Assembly: GCA_040878225.1 (NCBI GenBank)
Contig: JBBDMR010000101.1
Span: 17,922 to 81,921, forward strand
From: MA-ANB-1 sp040878225
GTDB taxonomy: Bacteria > Actinomycetota > Acidimicrobiia > Spongiisociales > ZC4RG35
Direction: 5' to 3'
Length of the DNA stretch: 64,000 nt
In this document: positions 52,372 to 59,277 of the stretch, in pieces
Numbering within the stretch: the first letter of the stretch is position 1
How the letters are laid out: every line of letters starts with the position of its first letter
Translations under genes and position numbers: made by a program
The notes under the pieces: model-generated
What the model saw: the letters and a program-made list of their open reading frames with translations, nothing else
Told to the model about the DNA's origin: nothing
The model's database searches: none

Positions 52372-52575
52372 ATGACAGGCGCAAAACCCAGCGAGCAAGA
52401 GGCCACCTTCGCTGAGACCTACGATCGGCTCGCCAGGGCCTGGGCCGACCACGAGGATCTGCGCCACGCCGGCGCAACGATTCCCGAGCAATACCGATCG
52501 TCACTGCGTCTGAGCGAGGCTCGCGATGAGATGTGGTCTTGGTGGGCCAAGTTCAGAATCCAGAGGGCGCGCTGA
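52372..52575 (+). CDS. Small helical protein of unknown function
   Basis: A 67-residue protein I do not recognise, rich in Ala, Arg and Trp near the end (EMWSWWAKFRIQRAR). Its TGA overlaps the ATG of the following zinc-type protein, and a palindromic promoter lies upstream, both of which support it as a real gene. Confidence 0.55.
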   Translation: MTGAKPSEQEATFAETYDRLARAWADHEDLRHAGATIPEQYRSSLRLSEARDEMWSWWAKFRIQRAR

Positions 52576-52739
52576 TGTTCGCTCCGTACTGCCCCGCACA
52601 CGGATCGCGGGTTCTGCTTTTCCACGAGAACATCGAGCGCATCGTGCGCACCAGCAACGGACTGCAGATCGCCTTCAGGTGCAACTGCGGCTACCAGGGG
52701 CTGTGGTGCCCTGGCGATTCCGGGACTGTGGCGGCCTAA
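52575..52739 (+). CDS. 54-residue putative zinc-binding protein
   Basis: A short protein with CPAHG near the start and FRCNCGYQGLWCPGD near the end, giving four Cys and one His in zinc-ribbon-like spacing. The ATG overlaps the stop of the upstream gene (TGATG). It converges with dps. I do not recognise the family. Confidence 0.6.
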   Translation: MFAPYCPAHGSRVLLFHENIERIVRTSNGLQIAFRCNCGYQGLWCPGDSGTVAA

Positions 52740-53203
52740 GAAGCCGTCGACCGGAGCATCCACGCAGTCTTTTCGTGGATATCGATTCGCTGGGTCACCA
52801 GATCTGCTGAGGCGACGTCACCGGCTTCCTCTGCCGTCTTCACCACCTGACGTCCGGTGCGGACCACCGACTCATGGCCCTCCATGAGGTTCCGCACCAT
52901 CTCCATGGCCTGCGGCACCCCCTTCTCATCCGTCACTGAAGTCAACTCGGCAAACTCCGAGTAACTGCCCGGTGCCGGATGCCCCAGCGCCCTGATCCGT
53001 TCGGCGATCACATCGACCGCCTCACGAAGATCGATGTACTCCTCTTCGAACATCAGATGCAAAGTTCTGAACATAGGCCCGGTTACATTCCAGTGATACC
53101 CGTGTGTCTTCACGTACAAGGTGTATGTGTCGGCGAGGAGACGGCCCAGGCCCTCAGCCAATTCGCTCCTGGATTCCTCGGACAGTCCGGTGTTGATTTC
53201 CAC
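52736..53203 (-). CDS. dps: Dps-family ferritin-like protein
   Basis: A 155-residue Dps. The inter-subunit ferroxidase ligands are visible in KTHGYHWNVTGPMF and MFEEEYIDLREAVD. Dps dodecamers store iron and protect DNA from peroxide. The gene is convergent with the small zinc-type gene and about 165 bases from the divergent arsenic operon. Confidence 0.94.
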   Translation of the reverse strand: MEINTGLSEESRSELAEGLGRLLADTYTLYVKTHGYHWNVTGPMFRTLHLMFEEEYIDLREAVDVIAERIRALGHPAPGSYSEFAELTSVTDEKGVPQAMEMVRNLMEGHESVVRTGRQVVKTAEEAGDVASADLVTQRIDIHEKTAWMLRSTAS

Positions 53204-53333
53204 TTTGGCTCCCTTCGATACCGGGCTGACTATCGCAGATTCCCTTGCAAACAGCTAGAGCCAAAAGGCCCTGCTGGCTGTAGGAATCCGCTGACCGAAA
53301 TCGGATCGAGAAGCCACATCCGTCTTGCCCGAT

Positions 53334-53357
53334 TTGACGCAATAATTATTGAGTCAA
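53334..53357. promoter_or_regulatory. ArsR-type operator of the arsenic operon
   Basis: A 24-base near-perfect palindrome: TTGACGCAATAA followed by TTATTGAGTCAA, with one mismatched pair. It ends 13 bases before the ATG of the ArsR fusion gene, an ideal position for autorepression. Confidence 0.8.
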
Positions 53358-53370
53358 TATACTTTGATCT

Positions 53371-54033
53371 ATGTTAGAACGTAGAGCGGCAGCCCACGCG
53401 GCCCTGGGAGACCCAAGACGGCTCCTGATCGTCGACCACCTGGCATCGAGCGATCGGACTGTCGCCGACCTCGCCCGCATCGCTGGAATCGGAACCAACC
53501 TCCTTGCCCATCATCTCGAAATACTCGAAGAAGCATCGATAATTCGGCGCCACGTTTCCGAGGGCGATCGCCGGCGAAAGTATGTATCGCTGAACTGGGA
53601 CGCGCTCCCGGGGCCACTCCCCGGGCCACCGCACGATTTCGGGTCGGTTGCTTTCGTTTGCACCCACAACTCCGCACGCTCCCAGTTCGCAGCCGCGGTC
53701 TGGGAACAGGCCACCGGCCTGAAGGCGCAGAGTGCGGGAAGTCAACCGGCCGATCGGGTCCATCCTCTCGCAGTCGAGGCGGCGGCCAGGATGGACATCG
53801 ATCTCTCGGGTGCACTACCAGGAGGCTATGAAACACTCGAAGGCGAACCTGACCTAGTGGTGAGTGTGTGCGACCGTGCCCGGGAAGTCGGTCTGCCCCC
53901 GGCAGCGACGACGTTCCACTGGTCGGTGCCGGATCCGGTGAGGGCGGGGAACCTCCGATCCTTTCAGAAGGCATTCATCGAGATCAGGTCCCGGGTCCAT
54001 CGGCTCGGAAACGGCCAGGATCCAAAGCGATGA
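53371..54033 (+). CDS. ArsR repressor fused to a low-molecular-weight phosphatase/arsenate-reductase domain
   Basis: A 220-residue fusion. Residues 1-80 are an ArsR winged helix (LGDPRRLLIVDHLAS, GIGTNLLAHHLEILEEASI). Residues about 90-215 are an LMW-PTP/ArsC domain with the active-site loop FVCTHNSARSQFAA and Asp loop SVPDPV. Such fusions could let the repressor act on arsenate directly or couple sensing to reduction. The downstream short gene overlaps the stop by an ATGA. Confidence 0.9.
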   Translation: MLERRAAAHAALGDPRRLLIVDHLASSDRTVADLARIAGIGTNLLAHHLEILEEASIIRRHVSEGDRRRKYVSLNWDALPGPLPGPPHDFGSVAFVCTHNSARSQFAAAVWEQATGLKAQSAGSQPADRVHPLAVEAAARMDIDLSGALPGGYETLEGEPDLVVSVCDRAREVGLPPAATTFHWSVPDPVRAGNLRSFQKAFIEIRSRVHRLGNGQDPKR

Positions 54034-54146
54034 CGCGAGCTGCCACCGCGGAGGGAGTCGGCACAGGACTCGCAGCGGGCTCTCTCAGCGTGCCCGTCGC
54101 TCGATTTCTCTTCCCTGAACCCAGCCGACAACCATCACTCAGCTGA
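54030..54146 (+). pseudogene. 38-residue remnant, possibly an internally deleted aquaporin
   Basis: MTRAATAEGVGTGLAAG resembles the N-terminus of MIP channels (RxxxAExxGT), and VARFLFPEP resembles their C-terminal end; the roughly 200-residue channel between is absent. MIP channels are common third genes of ars operons (arsR-aqpS-arsC). The frame is open, coupled to the ArsR fusion by ATGA and 8 bases ahead of arsC. The reading is tentative: random sequence or a collapsed assembly could look similar. Confidence 0.35.
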
Positions 54147-54154
54147 AGGAAGCC

Positions 54155-54793
54155 ATGCCAGTCACACTCGACACCGCCGAAAAGCTCCAGATCAGGGAGG
54201 CTGCCGAACGCCTCCGACGCCAATTCGAAGGAAAGCTCAACGCAGAGACCATCGAGCGATTCATGAACAGTTCTCTCGAAACGCTGACCGAGCGGGCAAG
54301 CACCAGCACATGGGTGCCTCTCCTCGCCGAGCGCTTCGCCCGCGATCGGCTCCGCGCCCTGATTCGCCTCGATGCCGACGTCAGCACCCTCAAACCCAGC
54401 GTGCTTTTTCTCTGCGTGCACAACGCCGGGCGATCCCAAATGGCGGCCGGATGGATGCGGCACATTGCCGGAGAAGAGGTCGATGTCTTCTCGGGTGGGT
54501 CCGAGCCGGCGGAGCTGGTCAACCAAGCGGCGGTCGCGGCCATGGCCGAAAAGGGCATCGACATTGCCGCCGAAATTCCCCAACCATGGTCCGACGAGAT
54601 CGTGCGGGCAGCCGACGTGGTCGTGACGATGGGCTGTGGAGACGCCTGTCCGATCTTTCCCGGGAAGAGGTACGTGGACTGGGAACTCGACGACCCGTCA
54701 GGCAAGACCGTCGAAGAGGTGCGCCCCATCCGCGACGACATCGAAGGACGGGTGCGCAGCCTGCTCGCCGAGCTCGTGTCTGTAAAAGCGTGA
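54155..54793 (+). CDS. arsC: Arsenate reductase of the low-molecular-weight phosphatase type, with N-terminal helical domain
   Basis: A 212-residue protein. An N-terminal helical bundle of about 75 residues precedes an ArsC domain with loop FLCVHNAGRSQMAAGW and a second pair of cysteines in GCGDACPIF, as in mycothiol/mycoredoxin- or thioredoxin-linked actinobacterial reductases. The protein reduces arsenate to arsenite in the cytoplasm. No arsenite exporter gene remains between it and the repressor. It converges with the GNAT gene. Confidence 0.9.
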   Translation: MPVTLDTAEKLQIREAAERLRRQFEGKLNAETIERFMNSSLETLTERASTSTWVPLLAERFARDRLRALIRLDADVSTLKPSVLFLCVHNAGRSQMAAGWMRHIAGEEVDVFSGGSEPAELVNQAAVAAMAEKGIDIAAEIPQPWSDEIVRAADVVVTMGCGDACPIFPGKRYVDWELDDPSGKTVEEVRPIRDDIEGRVRSLLAELVSVKA

Positions 54794-54810
54794 GCCGATA
54801 CAAACCCCGG

Positions 54811-55392
54811 TCAGAACGTGAGGCGGACTATCGGCCTGGTCTCGTTCCGGCGAATCAACTCGACGAACCCCTCGTCTTCGAACATGCCGAGGGTCCCTGT
54901 GAAGTAATCCACGACTGACGTCCTCTCACCGTCCACCGGGTAGGCCTCGACCGCGCTCGCGCCGAGGTCCCTTGCATATCGGATGGCCGCGGCAAGCATC
55001 CCCCTGCCAATCCCCTGGCTCCTGTGGCCGACGCGGACAACAAAACAGTTGATCGACCACACATCGGCGGCGTCGACCGGTTTCAGCAGACGGGAGCGAC
55101 TGATCGTGGGGAAGTGACTCCTGGGGCCGACCTGGACCCAACCGAGCGGCTCATCGCCTGTGTAACCAATTAGACCGGGAGGTGGCCCGGCTGCAACCAC
55201 CGCCGCGTATCGCTCTTTGTTGTCCAGGTCGTCGTGGTAGCCACCATCCGGTCGGCGCCAGTGCATGCAGAAGCAACGGCGTGCCACTCCCCTCTTCCCG
55301 AGAACGATCTCCATGTCCCTGAATCGTTCCGGGGTGAGGGGTCGGCACTCGAGCGAGCCGGCTGCCGCTGCTGTTGTGTGGGACCAGTCCAT
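54811..55392 (-). CDS. GNAT-family acetyltransferase
   Basis: A 193-residue acetyltransferase. The acetyl-CoA loop is VRVGHRSQGIGRGMLAAAIRYA (Q-x-x-G-x-G type) and the fold ends in a conserved GxFEDEGFVEL strand. The substrate is unknown. The ATG overlaps the stop of a 63-residue gene (TGATG), and the pair is divergent from a WYL regulator. Confidence 0.88.
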   Translation of the reverse strand: MDWSHTTAAAAGSLECRPLTPERFRDMEIVLGKRGVARRCFCMHWRRPDGGYHDDLDNKERYAAVVAAGPPPGLIGYTGDEPLGWVQVGPRSHFPTISRSRLLKPVDAADVWSINCFVVRVGHRSQGIGRGMLAAAIRYARDLGASAVEAYPVDGERTSVVDYFTGTLGMFEDEGFVELIRRNETRPIVRLTF

Positions 55393-55583
55393 CAGGCGCT
55401 GATCTGGCCAGGCTCGGGGCAACCGTAAGCGAAAGCGATCTCGACGACTTCCGCGTCACCGGTTCTGGCGAGCGATTCTGATCCGTCGTTGCGCCGATGC
55501 AACTTCTCGTAGCGGTCGAGTGCCCGTGTCCGGCGCTCCTCGTTGGCGGCCCTGACGTACTCGTAGCTGTAGATTTCGAGCAT
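55392..55583 (-). CDS. Small hypothetical protein coupled to the GNAT gene
   Basis: A 63-residue protein with a Tyr- and Arg-rich helix (LEIYSYEYVRAANEERRTRALDRYEKLHR split across the first half). I do not recognise it. Its stop overlaps the GNAT start, and a palindrome lies upstream of it, shared with the WYL regulator. Confidence 0.6.
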   Translation of the reverse strand: MLEIYSYEYVRAANEERRTRALDRYEKLHRRNDGSESLARTGDAEVVEIAFAYGCPEPGQISA

Positions 55584-55627
55584 CTCATCTTCCTATCTCT
55601 CTGTCTCGATACACTAAGGATTAACCA

Positions 55628-55642
55628 GGACAGCTTCTGTCC
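55628..55642. promoter_or_regulatory. Candidate operator between WYL and small-GNAT genes
   Basis: GGACAG-CTT-CTGTCC, a perfect 6-3-6 palindrome in the 85-base divergent intergenic region. Confidence 0.55.
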
Positions 55643-55668
55643 GCATAATGCGAAATAATCGAGGTAGG

Positions 55669-56619
55669 ATGGACAGCGCTGAACGATTGTTGAAGCTACT
55701 CGGACTCCTCGAGGGGAGGATCGATTGGACAGCCGATGAGCTCGGCCGAAGACTCGAAGTCACGCCGAGAACGGTGAGACGAGACGTAAACCGACTCCGC
55801 AACCTCGGGTACCCCGTCGAAGCGGTCGCCGGTCCCGGCGGCGGCTACCGGCTCGGCGCCGGGGGCAAACTCCCCCCTCTGCTTCTCGACGATGAAGAAG
55901 CTTTGGCTGTGGCCCTCGGGCTTCGAGTCGCGACGACAACTGCCGTCGGTGGACTGGAGGATGCATCCCTTTCGGCGATGTCGAAACTCGAGAATGTGCT
56001 CCCGCCCCGTCTGAGGAAGCGACTGGAGGACGTCTCCGAGTCGACAATCTCCACCCTTGCCGGGTCGCCAACGCGCGTCGACCATGCGTCGCTGGCTACA
56101 ACGGCCGGCGCCATCCGGTCACGCCAGCGCCTCCGATTCGCCTACCGCGACGGCGAGGGTCGCGAGAGCGATCGCCATATCGAGCCGGCACGACTCGTCC
56201 ACACCGGTCGGCGCTGGTACTTGTTCGGATTCGACATGGATCGCGACGATTGGCGAACTTTCCGCCTCGACCGGGTCGACAAGCCCACGGCCACCGGGAT
56301 CCGGATCAGAAGCCGCAAGGTGCCCGACCCAATCGAATACGTCCAAAGAGGCATCACCGTCGACGCCTGGAACTTCCGGGCCAAGGTCAGGCTGGATGTT
56401 CCCGCCGAAGTTGCCCTGCGGCACATTCCGGTGACAGTTGGCGTAGTCGAGCCTGCCGGAGAGGGCTCCATCCTCACGATCGGGGCGGACGAAGTCTCGT
56501 GGCTGGCAAGGTTCCTGCTCAACCTGCCTTTTCCTCTTGAAGCTGAGTCTCCCCCGGAGCTACGCTCGGAGTTGGCGAGGATCGGGCGCGAGATTGCGGA
56601 AATCTACGCTGCGGAGTGA
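55669..56619 (+). CDS. WYL-domain transcription regulator (YafY-like)
   Basis: A 316-residue regulator: N-terminal winged helix (RRLEVTPRTVRRDVNRLRNL), linker, WYL domain from about residue 130 (GRRWYLFGFDMDRDDWRTFRLDRV) and a C-terminal WCX extension. WYL domains bind nucleic-acid ligands or small molecules. The gene is divergent from the small-protein/GNAT pair and probably controls it through the shared palindrome. Start ATG 55669, after AGGTAGG. Confidence 0.92.
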   Translation: MDSAERLLKLLGLLEGRIDWTADELGRRLEVTPRTVRRDVNRLRNLGYPVEAVAGPGGGYRLGAGGKLPPLLLDDEEALAVALGLRVATTTAVGGLEDASLSAMSKLENVLPPRLRKRLEDVSESTISTLAGSPTRVDHASLATTAGAIRSRQRLRFAYRDGEGRESDRHIEPARLVHTGRRWYLFGFDMDRDDWRTFRLDRVDKPTATGIRIRSRKVPDPIEYVQRGITVDAWNFRAKVRLDVPAEVALRHIPVTVGVVEPAGEGSILTIGADEVSWLARFLLNLPFPLEAESPPELRSELARIGREIAEIYAAE

Positions 56620-56633
56620 CTCTTGCGACGTCG

Positions 56634-56915
56634 TCAGCTACGACCCGACGTGCGCTGACGCCGGAGACGTCGCGCAATCCACACTCCGACCAGCGGGCCG
56701 CCAACGAGAATTGCCACAACCACCGAACCGACCAGGACACTCTCCCGGAATACCTCCGGGATAGTTGCCTCATAGCCCCGCTCGATGCCCGCGTAGATGA
56801 CCACGTTGACCGCCACGACTGCCCCAATGAGACCGCCGGAAATCCCCCCGATCAGAATGTCAAGCATCCAGGCCTTTCGGCCGTGTTCCGCCCTATCCCC
56901 GAGGTTTGTTGACAT
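56634..56915 (-). CDS. Small two-TM membrane protein
   Basis: A 93-residue protein with two membrane segments (DILIGGISGGLIGAVVAVNV and SVLVGSVVVAILVGGPLVGV) and an Arg-rich end. I do not recognise it. ATG 56915 follows AAAGGCGGG. It lies upstream of the DevR-like gene's 3' end in the opposite relation (both minus strand). Confidence 0.6.
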   Translation of the reverse strand: MSTNLGDRAEHGRKAWMLDILIGGISGGLIGAVVAVNVVIYAGIERGYEATIPEVFRESVLVGSVVVAILVGGPLVGVWIARRLRRQRTSGRS

Positions 56916-56954
56916 GGTCCCGCCTTTCACTCTGTCCGGGCCGCGGTTTTGGAC

Positions 56955-57653
56955 TTACGCCGACTCCAGGCTGATTCCCGCCTCATCCCAGCTCTCGGGG
57001 ATCGTCAACCGCTCCATGGCACCCTCGGCGGCCGCCACGAAAGACGCGACCTGGGTGCGCCGGGTCATCCCCAACTTGGTCAGCACATTCGACACGTAGT
57101 TCTTGATTGTCTTCTCCGCCAGCCCCATCGCGTGGGCGATCTGCTTGTTGGTCAATCCCCGGCCGATCAGGTGTGCCACCTCTCTCTCCTGCGGTGACAG
57201 AACATCCAGCCGGTGAACGGGGTTGCCAGCCTCCTCTCCTGCCGATTGCCCGGCGCCGAAGAAGTCGGATCGAATGCCCACCGCCCGAATCGCCGAGAGC
57301 AACTCATCTGTGCGCGTCTTCTTCAGTAGATAGCCGCGGGCACCTGCGGCATGCGCCGCCGCTCGAGACGTATCGTCCGCGAGCGAAGTGAAGATGATCG
57401 TTGCGATTTTCGGGTATCGCCTGGTGACCTCACCGCAAATCTCGATCCCGTTCCCATCGGGCAGGCGCACGTCGAGGACCAGGACATCGGGTCTGGTCTG
57501 ATCGAGGCCCGGAAGTGTTGCCGCGGCAGATGCCGCTTCGCCTACAACCTCCGTGCCGGGGTCCATCTCGAGGACCGCTTTGATCCCTGCCCTGACGACT
57601 TCGTGGTCGTCGACGAGAAAGACCCCGATCGGTCTGGCATCGTGAGCTTCCAT
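56955..57653 (-). CDS. NarL/LuxR response regulator (second DevR/DosR-like)
   Basis: A 232-residue regulator. Receiver: VFLVDDHEVVRAGIKAVL, phospho-Asp in VLVLDVRLPDGNG, Lys in RGYLLKKTRTD. LuxR-type effector: LSPQEREVAHLIGRGLTNKQ and EKTIKNYVSNVLTKLG, close to the first DevR-like protein. No kinase lies next to it, so it may share the DevS-like kinase at 15975. A USP gene lies immediately upstream on the same strand. Confidence 0.92.
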   Translation of the reverse strand: MEAHDARPIGVFLVDDHEVVRAGIKAVLEMDPGTEVVGEAASAAATLPGLDQTRPDVLVLDVRLPDGNGIEICGEVTRRYPKIATIIFTSLADDTSRAAAHAAGARGYLLKKTRTDELLSAIRAVGIRSDFFGAGQSAGEEAGNPVHRLDVLSPQEREVAHLIGRGLTNKQIAHAMGLAEKTIKNYVSNVLTKLGMTRRTQVASFVAAAEGAMERLTIPESWDEAGISLESA

Positions 57654-57793
57654 CGGTCTACTCCGTTTCTCGGACCCCAGCTGCCGTCGTTTGCAGCCGT
57701 GTACACAAGGATGGGGCAGAGCAGCATCTCGTCCTAGAGAACTACGTCACACCAAGACCGGAATTGGTCCCGTTCCGCCTATGCGGCGTCGGT

Positions 57794-58213
57794 TCAGTCT
57801 GTCGTCGGAATTACCACCAGCACGTCACAACCAGCGACCTGTATCGTGCGATGGCTGGTGCTGCCCAGAATCAGCGAAGCGAAATCACCTCGCCCGCGTG
57901 TGCCCACCACAACCAGGTCGGCGCCGACCTTACGTGCGTAGTCGGGGAGCAGATCCGGCGGGTAGCCTTCGAGGTCGATCCGTTTGGTCGGAACATCGAT
58001 TGACGAAAGCGCCGGCTCCAACTGTTCCCAGACCGCAGCTCTTTCCGACTCGGCAATCCCGGTCAAGTCGATCGGAACCTCCGAATAGACGATGGGCATC
58101 TGGCTGACATGGACGATATGCAGCTCTGCATCTCGCCAGCCTGCCTGCTCCGCGGCCTTCTTCAGGACCTCAACCGATACCGGTGATCCGTCGACTCCTA
58201 CTACAACGATCAT
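57794..58213 (-). CDS. Universal stress protein
   Basis: A 139-residue UspA-fold protein with VVVGVDGSPVSVE at the start and the ATP-binding loop GTRGRGDFASLILGSTS. AAAGGAGG provides a ribosome site. Upstream lies a CATAAT -10 and a DosR-like box, so it is a strong candidate member of the DevR regulon. It is divergent from the hemerythrin-like gene. Confidence 0.94.
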   Translation of the reverse strand: MIVVVGVDGSPVSVEVLKKAAEQAGWRDAELHIVHVSQMPIVYSEVPIDLTGIAESERAAVWEQLEPALSSIDVPTKRIDLEGYPPDLLPDYARKVGADLVVVGTRGRGDFASLILGSTSHRTIQVAGCDVLVVIPTTD

Positions 58214-58233
58214 CTTGCCTCCTTTGAGGTGTC

Positions 58234-58277
58234 ATTATGCCCGCATGCTCGGCATTGCGACCAGGGCCAGAAGACCC
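58234..58277 (-). promoter_or_regulatory. DosR-like box and -10 element of the USP gene
   Basis: On the minus strand GGGTCTTCTGGCCC (58277-58264) is followed by CATAAT (58239-58234). The box centre is 34 bases from the -10 centre, predicting transcription from about 58227. Confidence 0.65.
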
Positions 58278-58303
58278 GAACGCCCTGTCTTCCCCACCGG
58301 AAA

Positions 58304-58346
58304 GGGCAAGAAGGCCCTAGCGCCAACAATACGGGCGCGGCATGGT
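58304..58346 (+). promoter_or_regulatory. DosR-like box and -10 element of the hemerythrin-like gene
   Basis: GGGCAAGAAGGCCC (58304-58317) with CATGGT at 58341-58346. Box centre to -10 is 33 bases and box centre to ATG 58353 is 42.5 bases, the same as at 14660, again predicting a leaderless message. Confidence 0.6.
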
Positions 58347-58352
58347 ATCGAT

Positions 58353-58847
58353 ATGAGCAACCACACCATCTCCGGAAGCGTCGGCTACACACGACCGGCT
58401 GGAGCCCTGGAAGCGCAAACCGGTCTCGACACCGCGCGCGAACGGCGCATCGACCTCCGTCAGGCAATGGAGCGGCTCGAGAACCGGGTGGCACGTCCGT
58501 CCGCAACCGGGTCCTGGCGGGCCGACGTGGAGGCCGCCCTGTCCGAACTGGGCGAAGCTCTCGACGCCCACATCAGCGAGGTCGAAAGTGAAGGCGGACT
58601 GCTGGCATCCATCGTCACCGATGCTCCGCGTCTGGCGGGCCAGGCCGCGGATATGCGAGCGGAACATGACGAGCTTCGGGCCGGGTATTATCGAGCTATG
58701 GCGGCCTGTTCGGAGCACGGCAAGCTCGAACCGACCCTGGTCCGTCGCCGGGTCACATCGCTGCTGGGGAGAATTGCCTTGCATCGCCAGCTCGGCTCGG
58801 AACTGGTCTTCGATGCGTACAACGTCGACATCGGAGACGGGGACTGA
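58353..58847 (+). CDS. Helical hemerythrin-like (HHE) protein
   Basis: A 164-residue all-helical protein. Candidate metal ligands are His/Glu in LDAHISEVESEGG, His/Glu in MRAEHDELRAG and His in ALHRQLGSELVFDAYNVDIG, an order like that of single-domain hemerythrins. Not all canonical ligands can be placed with confidence, so oxygen or iron binding is inference. No ribosome site precedes ATG 58353. Confidence 0.6.
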   Translation: MSNHTISGSVGYTRPAGALEAQTGLDTARERRIDLRQAMERLENRVARPSATGSWRADVEAALSELGEALDAHISEVESEGGLLASIVTDAPRLAGQAADMRAEHDELRAGYYRAMAACSEHGKLEPTLVRRRVTSLLGRIALHRQLGSELVFDAYNVDIGDGD

Positions 58848-58945
58848 TCCCAGGCTTACCCCGGCGGTGCCCTGGGTACCGATGGCGGCAGTGCTTCATC
58901 ACGAACCATCCGGCAAGCGACGAGAGAAAGACAGGAGGTCGAGCA

Positions 58946-59194
58946 ATGACCGATAGTGACGAAAGAGACCTTGCCCTGGAACGAGCCCGTGAGGATGCAG
59001 AGGGTGTTGAAGTCCATGACACCCAGGGCACGGGTGGTGCCCTGGAGCGGGAGCGCGAAGAAGCCGAAGGCGTGGAAGTCTTTGAGAATCCGGATGCGAC
59101 AATCCCCCCCGCCGCCGTGAAGGAAGGTGGGCCTGGAGAGGAATTCCTGAGCGGGGACCTGCTCGACGAAGAAGACGAGGCGGACGCCCGATAA
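58946..59194 (+). CDS. Small acidic protein with two 20-residue repeats
   Basis: An 82-residue Glu/Asp-rich protein I do not recognise. Two related units follow one another: ALERAREDAEGVEVHD and ALEREREEAEGVEVFE. Very acidic and probably unstructured. AGGAGGTCGAG is a strong ribosome site. Confidence 0.7.
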   Translation: MTDSDERDLALERAREDAEGVEVHDTQGTGGALEREREEAEGVEVFENPDATIPPAAVKEGGPGEEFLSGDLLDEEDEADAR

Positions 59195-59196
59195 TC

Positions 59197-59228
59197 GAGA
59201 GCCCGCGGGTTCGGCAACGACGGCTCTC
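59197..59228 (+). terminator. Hairpin after the acidic repeat protein gene
   Basis: GAGAGCC and GGCTCTC arms with an 18-base interval, directly after the stop, followed by a C-run rather than a T-run. Confidence 0.4.
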
Positions 59229-59277
59229 CCCCCGTAACCTGGCCCGCATGACAACACGACCCCCGGGGCTATAAACG

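Noticed and set aside
53369..53974. 201-residue minus-strand frame
   Set aside because: Antisense to the ArsR fusion gene, which has clear motifs and a promoter palindrome.
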